Shown: positions 35,545 through 43,689 of the stretch, one piece after another | How the letters are laid out: the number at the start of each line of letters is the position of its first letter | How positions within the stretch are numbered: the stretch's first letter is position 1 | NCBI RefSeq assembly: GCF_014873755.1 | Contig: NZ_JADBEG010000001.1 | Location: 1,118,501-1,182,500, forward strand | DNA length: 64,000 nt | Direction: 5' to 3' | Source: Amycolatopsis lexingtonensis | GTDB lineage: Bacteria; Actinomycetota; Actinomycetes; Mycobacteriales; Pseudonocardiaceae | Notes under the pieces: model-generated | What the model saw: the letters and a program-made list of their open reading frames with translations, nothing else | Database searches by the model: none | What the model was told of the DNA's origin: nothing | Translations under genes and position numbers: made by a program

Positions 35545-36176
35545 GTGAGCAGTGCGTACGCCGTGGTCGCGTTGGCGGCCATGAGCGTGCTGATCGGCTT
35601 GGGTGCCTGGCAGTGGGCCGAAGAGTCCCGCGGGCGGACGCGAATGCCGCCGCCGCGGGCGGGTGTGGGTTCCGCCGTAGCCGCGTTTTCGCCGGTGTCG
35701 CAGGTGCCGAAATCCCGCTGTGGTCCGGATTCGTCGCCGGCTCGGGGGTCCTGGCGGTCTTCGCGGTGGCGGGCCTGCGGGCGGGACGACGCGGATCGCG
35801 CGGCGAGCGGACGGTCAGTGTCCGGACGACCGTGCCCGACGCGGCCATCGGCGAGCGTTGCCTGGTTTGGCGCCGCAGCGGCGAGGAAGTCTGGCGGGTT
35901 CCGGGCGACGATCAGGAGCGCGGGTGGCTGGCTGAGGTGCGGCAGCTCCTGCCGGCGGAGATGGAACGCCGCGACCCGGCGGGTTTTCGCCGGTGGCTCG
36001 GCAACGGCGCGATGACGGGCACCGAGCCCCTGGCCTTCCTCCGCCCGGATCGCGGCTTCGCCGGACCCGGTTCCGCCGCGGCGGACCGAGAGGCCGCGGA
36101 CCGGGCACCTGGCCCGGGGACACGTGGCTCCCGGCCTCGGCGGAGTTCCCGGGCGGGCCACGACCGGCGGCGATGA
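35545..36176 (+). pseudogene. Two-TM protein with EMERRDP C-terminal domain, frameshifted
   Basis: Starting near GTG 35545, one frame encodes a transmembrane helix (AYAVVALAAMSVLIGLGAWQ); after about 35700 the next frame encodes a second one (VAGSGVLAVFAVAGLRAGRR) and a soluble part ERCLVWRRSGEEVWRVPGDD, then EVRQLLPAEMERRDPAGFRR. Neither frame alone is complete, so a single frameshift separates the halves. It could be natural inactivation or a sequence error. A homologous C-terminal fragment lies at 15126-15302. Family unrecognised. Confidence 0.5.
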
Positions 36177-36210
36177 GGCGCGGAACAGCGGCGCGGACGG
36201 CTCAAGGGCG

Positions 36211-36231
36211 CCGCCGGCACCCGTCCGGCGG
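36211..36231. terminator. Short GC hairpin
   Basis: CCGCCGG (36211-36217) and CCGGCGG (36225-36231) pair across a 7-nt loop, between the convergent frameshifted gene and the DUF2157-like gene. Modest in length. Confidence 0.4.
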
Positions 36232-36240
36232 TGCTCGATG

Positions 36241-37239
36241 TCAGGACCGTTCGTCCGGCTGTCTTTCTTCCCGGGCTCGCTGGGTGTCCCGCCGGAGCCG
36301 GAAGCCGATGCCGCTGGCGGCGAGCAGGACGGCGCCGGCGGTCAGCACGATCACCGCGCCGCCGGCGGCCCCGCCGGTGAGATCCCAGACCGCCTCGGGA
36401 ACGGCGAGCGTGATGCCGAGCACCCCGGCGATGAGTAGCGACCAGGTCCGCTGCCGGCGGTAGAGCACCAGGAACCCGGTGCCGAAGGCGAACGTGAGCA
36501 CGTACGCGACCGGCGCTGTGCTGGTCTCGCCGAGCGGTTGCTGCGCGCCGAACAGGGCGATCGCCGCGCCCAGCCCGAGGCCGGTCAGACGGTGCGGGAG
36601 CACGTCGGCCAGGGCAGTCCCCGCGAGGAGCAGCCCGACCGCGGCCACGGCCAGGCCGCCGCGCAGGGGCGTGGTGCCGGCAGTCGCGTCCAGCCCGGCG
36701 AGGACCGTCGCGCCGAGCAGACCGGTGGCGGCGAGCAACCCGATCACGAAGGGGACCAGCAGGTAGCCCGCGACGGCGAGCACCGTCCCGAGGCCGCACG
36801 CCACGGCGACGCCCGCGCTCCCGGCGTCGTCGGGCAACGCGACCACGACCGTGGCCGCCGCCGAACCCGCCGCCAGTGCCAGCAGGGTCGCGGAGACCCG
36901 CAACCGCGGCGACGGCTTCCGGAGCCGGGCAGTGACCAAGCCCGTGAAGCCGTGCGCGGCAACCACGCCGGCCGCGAGCAGGACCGCGGTGGCGGCCGCG
37001 ACGATCGCGGTCCGCGCCGGCTTCGACCAGTCCGTCCACGACGTGGCCATGAGCAGGGCGGTGCCGATCAGCAGCAGCCCGCCGCCCAGGTACCCGGCGA
37101 CCTCCGCCCAGGGAATCCGCGGCCGCCTGGCCGCCGCGCCGCGGAGCGCACGTTCGACCTCGGCCGCCTGGCCCGGCGACAGCACCGCCTCCTCGACCAG
37201 CCGTTCCAGTGCCTCGCGAACCGGCGACTCCCGTGTCAT
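36241..37239 (-). CDS. DUF2157-like polytopic membrane protein
   Basis: A 332-aa protein. A short N-terminal soluble helix pair (ALERLVEEAVLSPGQAAEVE) precedes about nine transmembrane helices (e.g. AGYLGGGLLLIGTALLMATS and LLAATGLLGATVLAGL), ending in a basic tail. The helical cytoplasmic head followed by multiple TMs suits the DUF2157 type. Function unknown. Two DosR-like boxes sit 36-71 nt upstream of ATG 37239. Confidence 0.7.
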   Translation of the reverse strand: MTRESPVREALERLVEEAVLSPGQAAEVERALRGAAARRPRIPWAEVAGYLGGGLLLIGTALLMATSWTDWSKPARTAIVAAATAVLLAAGVVAAHGFTGLVTARLRKPSPRLRVSATLLALAAGSAAATVVVALPDDAGSAGVAVACGLGTVLAVAGYLLVPFVIGLLAATGLLGATVLAGLDATAGTTPLRGGLAVAAVGLLLAGTALADVLPHRLTGLGLGAAIALFGAQQPLGETSTAPVAYVLTFAFGTGFLVLYRRQRTWSLLIAGVLGITLAVPEAVWDLTGGAAGGAVIVLTAGAVLLAASGIGFRLRRDTQRAREERQPDERS

Positions 37240-37274
37240 GCCGGAAGTCTCCGGAACGGCCGACCTCGCCGACA

Positions 37275-37310
37275 GGGACCCCGGGCCGCACGTCGCGGGA
37301 CTTTGGACCT
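37275..37310 (-). promoter_or_regulatory. Tandem DosR/DevR-like boxes
   Basis: GGGACCCCGGGCC (37275-37287) and GGGACTTTGGACCT (37297-37310) are 36-71 nt upstream of the DUF2157-like gene, repeating the paired arrangement. Confidence 0.6.
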
Positions 37311-37468
37311 CGCCTCGAGCGGGTTCGGCAGGCCGCCGGGCAAGCGGACGCGATCGACTCCTGTGCCATGCCCCCGTCCATGTCGCCCTGGTGGTCACGA
37401 CCGTGACCGCCGTCGTGTCCCCGGAGCCGGCTCGCGGTTGCGCTCGCCGGCAGAACCGGTGGCGTGGT

Positions 37469-37978
37469 TCAGCACGAGCTGTGCTGGAGGAGATCGAGTG
37501 CGCGGGTCTGGTGCGCGCTCGATTGGTCGAGCTCGCGGCCCATGCGCTGCAGCGCGGGATAGTCCTGATCGTCGAAGCCCTTCATCCCGTCGTGCATGGC
37601 TTGGTCCATCAGCCCGGTCGAGCTGCGCATTTCGGCATCGGCGTCGTGGAGGCAGCCGGGAGCGGTGCGGCCGGCCAGTTGCTTCTCCAGCTCGGCATTG
37701 GCGCCGTGGACCTTCTTCAACGCCTCCCGGCACTCCTGCGTGTTCGAGGGTCCGCACTCGGCCGGGATGCCCGCCAACGCCGTGCCGACCGCGTTCAAAG
37801 CGGGCGCCATGGCGGCGATGTAGGCGTCGGCCTCGGTTCCGGGGATGCCGGTCCCCGGTGGTTCGGCGACCGTGGTCGAGATCGTGACGGAGGCAACCGG
37901 GGCGCCCGGCCGGTCGCCGCACCCGGCGATTCCCGCCGTGATCGCCGCGGCCACGAGGATCGCAGATGATTTCCGCAC
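37469..37978 (-). CDS. Lipoprotein of unknown function
   Basis: A 169-aa putative lipoprotein: RKSSAILVAAAITAGIAGCG is a signal sequence ending in a lipobox (A-G-C). The mature part is helical with four cysteines (AECGPSNTQECREAL, GCLHDADAE, terminal HSSC) and histidine/methionine-containing stretches (MDQAMHDGMKGFDDQDY) reminiscent of small four-helix envelope proteins. GTG 37978 has a GGGG site; a codon at 37996 is an alternative. Its promoter region carries DosR-like boxes. Confidence 0.7.
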   Translation of the reverse strand: MRKSSAILVAAAITAGIAGCGDRPGAPVASVTISTTVAEPPGTGIPGTEADAYIAAMAPALNAVGTALAGIPAECGPSNTQECREALKKVHGANAELEKQLAGRTAPGCLHDADAEMRSSTGLMDQAMHDGMKGFDDQDYPALQRMGRELDQSSAHQTRALDLLQHSSC

Positions 37979-38042
37979 GGTGAAAGCCCCTTTCACATCG
38001 GCGCGTCGGTGCAGTCTCCCGCGCGTGTGGTGGGTGGTCCCA

Positions 38043-38080
38043 GGGTTCTCGGACCGCTACGCCGGGGACCAAAGACTCCC
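38043..38080. promoter_or_regulatory. DosR/DevR-like box pair in divergent gap
   Basis: GGGTTCTCGGACC (38043-38055) and GGGACCAAAGACTCCC (38065-38080) lie between the lipoprotein (start 37978) and the decayed USP (start 38170). Confidence 0.6.
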
Positions 38081-38169
38081 GGTGCCGGTCGGGGCCCTGC
38101 TCGCCGGCGCCCGGTGGAGCGGGACCGCGGTGCCGCCGGGCGCGACAGGGCACCGAGACCCGGCCGGTC

Positions 38170-38892
38170 GTGGCGGGCGTGGACGCTTCCGCGTCGGCTG
38201 CGGGGGCCGTGCGGTGGGCCGCACGGGAAGGCCGCGCGGCGCGATCGGCCGCTGGTGATGGTGCACGTGTGCGCGCTGGTCCCGATCACCGCGCCGGACG
38301 CGGAGGCCCTCGTGGACTGCCGGCCGGCGGTGGCGGAGGAAGGGCGGCAGTGGCTCGCTGCGGCGACGTCGAGGTGCCCGGCTCACGTGGCCTGGGCGGA
38401 TTCACCGGCCTGGTCGCCGGGTCGGTCGCGGTGGCGGTCACTTCCCACGGCCACTGCCCGGTCGTGGTCGTGCGTGGCGTGGACGGATCGCCCAGCGACA
38501 CTGCGGCGATCCCGTTCGCGTTCCAGGCCGCCGACGCCCGCGGCGTCCCGCTGGTGGCCGTGCGCACCTGGATGGACCAGGCCATCGCCATCGGGTGGGC
38601 AGCCGCGCCGGCGACGAACCGGACGGCGATCCGCGACGAGCAGCGGCGGCTGCTGGGAAAGTGGCTCGAGCCGTACCGGACGCGGTATCCCGGCGTGCTG
38701 GTCCAGCCGCAGATCGCCACGGACAGGCCCGCTCCCGCATTGCTGGAGCACGCTCGCACGGCCCAGCACGTCACCGCGATACGAGTTCTTCCGGGCGGCT
38801 TCCGCTGCGGGACCGCGGAGCGGGGCGCGGGTGGAAGCAGCGGTTCGCTCCGGCCGGGACGTTCGCCCACCGGGTCCACAGTGGACACGTAG
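38170..38892 (+). pseudogene. Universal stress protein (tandem USP), frameshifted and deleted
   Basis: The first frame begins VAGVDASASAAGAVRWAARE, the classic USP start. Homology continues in another frame (RRDRPLVMVHVCALVPITAP...CRPAVAEEGRQWLAA) and returns to the first frame with GSRGLGGFTGLVAGSVAVAV and SHGHCPVVVVRG, the ATP-binding G-x-x-G-x-x-x-x-x-xG-x-V region. A segment between the two is missing and the second USP domain fades near its own GSRG motif. Tandem USPs (Rv2005c type) are typical DosR targets, and DosR-like boxes precede it. Confidence 0.72.
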
Positions 38893-39091
38893 CCGGCGCG
38901 AACACCGCGACGGTCACCGTGCCGGCCGCGGGGATCGAGCTGGTGCTCGGCGGGACGAACGCGTTGTCGCGGTCGCTGTTCGGCCGGACGGTCCCGCCGG
39001 GCCGGGAAGTCCGGCACTTCTCGGCCGGCGAACGGCTTCCCGGAGGTTCTCGCCGGCGTCCAGCGTGCCGGGGCCGGTCATGGCTCCTCCG
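38893..39091. other. Residual sequence after decayed USP
   Basis: A plus-strand frame gives ATVTVPAAGIELVLGGTNAL with no recognised family or start site. It probably belongs to the degraded USP locus. Confidence 0.3.
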
Positions 39092-39105
39092 GGGTCCTAG
39101 GTCCC
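39092..39105 (+). promoter_or_regulatory. DosR/DevR-like box
   Basis: GGGTCCTAGGTCCC, nearly palindromic, lies 99 nt upstream of the nagA start. Confidence 0.5.
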
Positions 39106-39203
39106 GTCGCACGGGGTCTCCCGGCACTGCCCGCCCCCGAAGCAGGCGGCGAGAGTGAGCGGATCGAGGAGGGCGGCGAGTGCTGCCCGGACGGAGGTGT
39201 GTC

Positions 39204-40298
39204 GTGCGGTTGGGTGTGGCGGGTGCGCTGGTCGGTGGCGCTTACCGGCGCGGCGATGTCGAGGTGGACCCGGAAAGCGGTCTGGTGACCGCGGTCGGGG
39301 TGGCCGGTCCGGGCTCGGGGATCGCGGTGCCGGGCCTGGTCGATCTGCAGGTCAACGGTTTCGGCGGGGTCGATTTCCTGACCGCCGACGTCGACGGCTA
39401 CGCCCGCGCGAGTGCGGCGCTGGCCGGCACGGGAGTGGTGGCTTACCAGCCCACGCTGATCACCAGCCGGCCCGAGCAGACGGTGGCCGCCATCGAGACC
39501 GCCGCCAAGGCCCAGGCGGCCGCGGAGGGGGCGCGGATCCTCGGCGTCCACCTGGAAGGCCCGTTCCTTTCGCCCGCCCGGCCCGGGACCCACCCGGTCG
39601 AGTTGCTGCGGGCGCCGGACACCGGACTGCTGGAGCGGCTGCTGGCCGCCGGTCCGGTCACCCAGGTGACCTTGGCGCCGGAGCTGCCCGGTGCGCTGGA
39701 CGTGGTCGGCGCGTGCGTCCGCGCGGGTGTGCTGGTGGCGTGCGGGCACAGCGACGCGACGGCGGCCGAGGCTCATGCCGCGTTCGACCTCGGGGCGCGG
39801 TCGGTGACGCACCTGTTCGACGCGATGCGCCCGTTCACCCACCGCGACCCGGGGATCGCGGGTGCGGCGCTGACCCGTGACGATGTCTTCGTCGGGGTGA
39901 TCGCCGATCCGAGCCATCTTTCGCCCGAAGCGGTCCGGCTGGCTTTCCAGGCCGCGCGGGGCCGGGTCGTGCTGGTCACCGACGCACTGGCCGCCGGCGG
40001 CTGCCTCGACGGCCACTACCGGCTCGGCGACGTGGAGTTCGACGTGTCCGGTGGCACGGCCCGCCGGGCCGACGGCACGTTGGTGGGCACCACGATCACG
40101 TTGCTGGACGCGGTCCGGGACGCCTGTGCGGCGGGGGTGTCGCTCGAAGCCGCGGTCAACGCGGCCACTCGGACGCCGGCCGAGCTGTTTCCACGCGGTG
40201 ACATCGGGTTGCTGCGTCCGGGAAATCGCGCGGACGTCCTCGTGCTCGACGACTCGCTGGCCCTGCGCACGGTCTTGCGGAATGCGCGTGAGCTGTGA
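39204..40298 (+). CDS. nagA: N-acetylglucosamine-6-phosphate deacetylase
   Basis: A 364-aa amidohydrolase that removes the acetyl group of GlcNAc-6-P. GTG 39204 follows GGAGGTG. Motifs: VPGLVDLQVNGFGGVDFLTA, the metal-site glutamate in GVHLEGPFLSP, histidines in ACGHSDAT and SVTHLFDAM, VGVIADPSHLSP, and the catalytic Asp in LVTDALAAGG. The usual D-x-H-x-H of other amidohydrolases is Q-x-N-G here, as in NagA. There is no nagB or PTS nearby; the preceding DosR-like box hints at cell-wall amino-sugar recycling during dormancy. Confidence 0.9.
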   Translation: MRLGVAGALVGGAYRRGDVEVDPESGLVTAVGVAGPGSGIAVPGLVDLQVNGFGGVDFLTADVDGYARASAALAGTGVVAYQPTLITSRPEQTVAAIETAAKAQAAAEGARILGVHLEGPFLSPARPGTHPVELLRAPDTGLLERLLAAGPVTQVTLAPELPGALDVVGACVRAGVLVACGHSDATAAEAHAAFDLGARSVTHLFDAMRPFTHRDPGIAGAALTRDDVFVGVIADPSHLSPEAVRLAFQAARGRVVLVTDALAAGGCLDGHYRLGDVEFDVSGGTARRADGTLVGTTITLLDAVRDACAAGVSLEAAVNAATRTPAELFPRGDIGLLRPGNRADVLVLDDSLALRTVLRNAREL

Positions 40299-40302
40299 AT
40301 GG

Positions 40303-41655
40303 CTAGGTCTTCAGCGGGAGGGTGATGGTGAACGTGCTGCCCTCGCCCGGCTTTGAGGTCGCGGTGACGGTGCCGCCGTGGGCGGTGACGAGTTCCCGGA
40401 CCACGGCCAGGCCGATGCCGGTACCGGCGACCGACGTCCCGGAGCGGCCTCGCCACAACCGCTCGAACACATGCGGCAGTTCGTCGGCGGGGATCCCCGG
40501 TCCGGTGTCGGAGACTTCGACGGTCGCGGTGCCGCCGGCGGAGCGGGTCCGGACAGTGACGCTGTCACCGGGCCGGGCGTAGCGGGCAGCGTTGCCGAGC
40601 AGATTTCCGACGGCCTGGTGCAGCCGATCGGGATCGGCCCGCACCGGGATGTGCCCGGCGAGTTCGGTGCGGACCTCGAGGCCGGCCGCGCGCAGCCGGG
40701 CGCTGTGGGCCGTCACCACTTCGGTGATCACAGCGGTGAGGTCGAGGTCGGTGCGGCGGAGAGAGACGGCGGCGTCTTCGGCGGCGGTCAGGTCGGCGAG
40801 GTCCCGCACCACCCGGCCGAGGCGCAACGCCTGGTCGTGCAGGCTGGTCAGCCGCTCGACGTCCGGCGGTTCGAGGCCGTCACGCAGCTCCTCCAGCCCG
40901 GCCTGCAGGGTGGCCAGCGGGGTCCGCAGTTCGTGGGCGACGTCGGCGGTGAGGTTCCGCCGGGCGCGGTCGGCCCGGGTGACCTGGTCGGCCATGCGGT
41001 CGAAGGCCTCGGCCAGTTCGCCGAGTTCGCCGGGCGCCCGGACCCGGGCTCTGGCCGAGCGGTCGCCGGCGGCGATGTGCTTCGCCGTGGTGGTGAGCCG
41101 GAGCAGGGGAGCGGCGAGGCGCCGGCTGACGAACCAGCTCGCGGTCACCGCGAGCAGCAGCGCCACCGCGGCCGCGAGGCCGATCCAGCCCCACGCGACG
41201 TCCTTGGCCGCGGACGCGGTGGACGTGCCGAACGCGAGCTGGACCGACCCGACGGTCTCGCCGTCGACGACGACGGGTGCGTCCACCCGGCCACCGCCGA
41301 GTGAGCCGGCCATCGGGTTGCCCATGCCGGGCATGCCGTGGCCTCGTCCGGTGACGGGAGTTCCGCCGGTGTCGCGGACGACGAGCCGGGCTCCGGCACC
41401 GGTGGCGATCGCGGTGGCCGCGTCCAGGTCGGCGCCGGTCCAGCTGCCGGTCCTGGTGTAGGCCGCGCCCGCGGCGGCGGCCACCTGGACCGCGACCTGC
41501 TCCCGCTCGGCGCGTTCCGCGGCGGCCAGGCCCTGACCGGTGCCGAGCAGCGCGGCCCCGGTGAGCACCAGCACCGACGACAGCGCCACCAGCACGAACG
41601 CCGCCAGCAGCCGCCAGGCCAGCGGTCCCCAGTGCCGGTGGCGGTCAGTGGTCAC
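40303..41655 (-). CDS. Sensor histidine kinase with Met/His-rich sensor loop
   Basis: A 450-aa membrane kinase: TM1 (LLAAFVLVALSSVLVLTGAA), an extracytoplasmic domain of about 120 residues, TM2 (GLAAAVALLLAVTASWFVSR), HAMP, HisKA with DVAHELRTPLATLQAG (phospho-acceptor His) and HATPase with NLLGNAARYA, DTGPGIP and GTGIGLAVV. The sensor loop contains TGRGHGMPGMGNPMAG, a His/Met cluster that could bind Cu or Ag. It overlaps its response regulator gene by 11 nt. Confidence 0.9.
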   Translation of the reverse strand: MTTDRHRHWGPLAWRLLAAFVLVALSSVLVLTGAALLGTGQGLAAAERAEREQVAVQVAAAAGAAYTRTGSWTGADLDAATAIATGAGARLVVRDTGGTPVTGRGHGMPGMGNPMAGSLGGGRVDAPVVVDGETVGSVQLAFGTSTASAAKDVAWGWIGLAAAVALLLAVTASWFVSRRLAAPLLRLTTTAKHIAAGDRSARARVRAPGELGELAEAFDRMADQVTRADRARRNLTADVAHELRTPLATLQAGLEELRDGLEPPDVERLTSLHDQALRLGRVVRDLADLTAAEDAAVSLRRTDLDLTAVITEVVTAHSARLRAAGLEVRTELAGHIPVRADPDRLHQAVGNLLGNAARYARPGDSVTVRTRSAGGTATVEVSDTGPGIPADELPHVFERLWRGRSGTSVAGTGIGLAVVRELVTAHGGTVTATSKPGEGSTFTITLPLKT

Positions 41656-42334
41656 GGCGCAGCCCCAGCCGGTAGCCGACGCCGAGCACGGTCTGCACCA
41701 CGTCCGGACCCGCGGGGCCGAGCTTGTGGCGCAGGTTCTTCACATGGGAGTCGATGGTGCGTTCGTAGCCCTCGAACTCGTAGCCGCGGACCCGGTTGAT
41801 CAGCTCGTAGCGGGAGTACACCCGCCCGGGCACGGCCGCCAGCGTGGCCAGCACGCCCCACTCGGTCGGGGTGAGTTCCAGCGGCTCGCCGTGCCAGCGG
41901 ACTTCGTGCCGTGACTCGTCCAAGCACAGCAGGCCGTCACCGTAGGACGCCGTGGCCGGGTCGGGGGAGCCGGTCGTCCGGTTCAGCACGGCCTGGACCC
42001 GCAACACCACTTCGGTCGGGCTGAACGGCTTGGTCACGTAGTCGTCGGCGCCGAGCTCCAGCCCGTGGATCCGGTCGTCGACGGAGCCCCGGGCGGTCAG
42101 CACGACGACCGGTACCCCGCCGTCGCGGCGGGCCGCGCGCAGCACCTCCAGGCCGTCGATGTCCGGCAACCCCAGGTCCAGTACGACGATCCCGGCGGCG
42201 TGGGTGGTGAGCAGCGTGAGCGCCTGGGCGCCGGATCCGGTGGTCACCACGGCGAAACCGGCGCGTTCGAGGTACCGGCGCAGCAGTTCCCGGATCTCCT
42301 TCTCGTCCTCGACGACCAGCACGGTGGCACTCAC
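41645..42334 (-). CDS. OmpR/PhoB-family response regulator
   Basis: A 229-aa regulator from GTG 42334. Receiver: VLVVEDEKEIRELLRRYLER (acidic pocket), phosphorylated Asp in IVVLDLGLPDIDG, Thr/Ser in VVLTARG, Lys in DYVTKPF. Winged helix: LELTPTEWGVLATLAAVPGR, SRYELINRVRGYEFEGYERT and the recognition helix DSHVKNLRHKLG. Its partner is the kinase at 40303. Targets are unknown; the adjacent divergent DUF2202 gene is an obvious candidate. Confidence 0.92.
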   Translation of the reverse strand: MSATVLVVEDEKEIRELLRRYLERAGFAVVTTGSGAQALTLLTTHAAGIVVLDLGLPDIDGLEVLRAARRDGGVPVVVLTARGSVDDRIHGLELGADDYVTKPFSPTEVVLRVQAVLNRTTGSPDPATASYGDGLLCLDESRHEVRWHGEPLELTPTEWGVLATLAAVPGRVYSRYELINRVRGYEFEGYERTIDSHVKNLRHKLGPAGPDVVQTVLGVGYRLGLRRDH

Positions 42335-42371
42335 CCCGGCAGGTCTACCCGGTACGGCGGCGGCGGATCGA

Positions 42372-42385
42372 GGGTCCAAGGTCCC
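42372..42385. promoter_or_regulatory. DosR/DevR-like box
   Basis: GGGTCCAAGGTCCC lies between the response regulator (start 42334) and DUF2202 (start 42486), about 100 nt from the latter. Confidence 0.5.
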
Positions 42386-42485
42386 CGGTGCCGGTCTCCA
42401 CGTCATCTCCACACCGATCACACGGGATCTCGGCGCGCGGGGCCCACCGTGAAGGTGTCCGAGGAGATCCGGAGAAGGAGGAGCC

Positions 42486-43136
42486 ATGAAGACCCGCACA
42501 CTGATCACCACGATCGCCGCGGGCGGCATCCTGAGCGTGGGCGCGCTCGTCGCGATCCCCGCGTTCGCCAGTGGCCCGCCGGCCGGGACCGGTCCGGGGC
42601 GTGACGCCGGATCGGGCCTCATGGTCCAGGGCGGCATGGGCCGGGGCGGGATGAACCGGGACGGCGGATGCCTCGCCGGTGTCGCCGACCCGAGCGGCAC
42701 GCTCAGCGAGGCGCAGCGCACGACTCTGGCGGCCAACGCGGAGGAGGAGAAGCTCGCGCACGACCTCTACACCGCGTTCGCCGGCCGCTACGACGCCGTC
42801 GTCTTCGACCGGATCGCCGGGGCGGAGACAGCTCACCTGAACGCCGTGCGGAGCCTGATGACCCGCTACGGGGTCACCGATCCCACCGCGGGCCAGGCGC
42901 CGGGCCACTTCACCACCCCGGCCGTGCAGGCCACCTACGACAAGCTGCTCGCCCAGGGCGCGAGCGGTCAGGCCGCGGCGCTCGAGGTGGGGCGCACGGT
43001 GGAGACGACGGACATCGCGGACCTGCGCAAGGCCCTGGACGGGCTCACCGCGCCCGACGTCCAGCGGATCTACCAGCACCTGCTGACGGCTTCGCAGCAC
43101 CACCTGACCGCGTTCGACAACTGGCTCGCGCGATGA
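42486..43136 (+). CDS. Secreted DUF2202 ferritin-like protein (copy 1)
   Basis: A 216-aa exported protein: signal peptide MKTRTLITTIAAGGILSVGA...PAFA, a Gly/Met-rich spacer (GLMVQGGMGRGGMNR), then a DUF2202 four-helix domain (TLAANAEEEKLAHDLYTAFA, FDRIAGAETAHLNAVRSLMT, ETTDIADLRKALDGL, YQHLLTASQHHLTAFDNWLA). The E-E-x-K-x-x-H and E-x-x-H patterns resemble ferritin-like di-metal ligands. GAGAAGGAGGAG precedes the ATG. A close paralogue with a similar leader region is at 60152. Confidence 0.87.
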   Translation: MKTRTLITTIAAGGILSVGALVAIPAFASGPPAGTGPGRDAGSGLMVQGGMGRGGMNRDGGCLAGVADPSGTLSEAQRTTLAANAEEEKLAHDLYTAFAGRYDAVVFDRIAGAETAHLNAVRSLMTRYGVTDPTAGQAPGHFTTPAVQATYDKLLAQGASGQAAALEVGRTVETTDIADLRKALDGLTAPDVQRIYQHLLTASQHHLTAFDNWLAR

Positions 43137-43148
43137 GCACGACGTGCT

Positions 43149-43562
43149 TCACCCTTGCGGTGGCACCGGAAGATCCACCACGGCCCGGACGGCCAGCCGG
43201 AACGGTTCGATCCAGGAGCGGGCGAGCCCGCGGGCCTGGGTCATGTCGCGCAGGGTGGCCGTCTCGGTGGGCAAGGTGACCGAGCGGAAGGTGCCCAGAC
43301 CGGTCACCTCGAGCCGGTACACCGGGCGGGGACGCCCGGCGATCTCGAGCGCGCCGGGGAACACGTCGTCCGGCGGGAACGCGAGACCGGTGATCGTCCA
43401 CGGGGTGAGCACGACCATCGTCGGGACGCCCGCGACGACGGCGGCGCCGAGGACGTCGACCGTGAGCCGGGGGTTGGCGACCGGGTCGCCGCGGAACTTC
43501 TCCCGGCCGATCCGGCCGAACGCGTCGCGCACCCGGCCGGCGAGACCGTCGAGGGAATCCAC
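43149..43562 (-). CDS. HybE-like hydrogenase assembly protein (tentative)
   Basis: A 137-aa protein from GTG 43562, divergent from the hydrogenase small-subunit gene. It contains VVAGVPTMVVLTPWTITGLA and GLGTFRSVTLPTETATLRDM, an arrangement that recalls the TPWFMNL and G-x-(Y/F)-x-x-x-SL segments of HybE-family NiFe-hydrogenase chaperones. The similarity is partial and from memory, so context carries much of the weight. It shares the divergent gap holding a DosR-like box. Confidence 0.5.
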   Translation of the reverse strand: MDSLDGLAGRVRDAFGRIGREKFRGDPVANPRLTVDVLGAAVVAGVPTMVVLTPWTITGLAFPPDDVFPGALEIAGRPRPVYRLEVTGLGTFRSVTLPTETATLRDMTQARGLARSWIEPFRLAVRAVVDLPVPPQG

Positions 43563-43597
43563 GGCCCGAGTGTGGACCCGCCGGCGCAACGGGGCAA

Positions 43598-43612
43598 GGT
43601 GACTTTGTGCCC
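43598..43612. promoter_or_regulatory. DosR/DevR-like box at hydrogenase promoter
   Basis: GGTGACTTTGTGCCC lies 78-92 nt upstream of the hydrogenase small-subunit ATG and 36 nt from the divergent HybE-like GTG. Confidence 0.55.
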
Positions 43613-43689
43613 TAGTCACCGCCGAGATCGTGACGCAGCATCGAGCGAGTCGCCCGGACGCCGATGCCGGCGGCCCGGCGGAGGTGACG

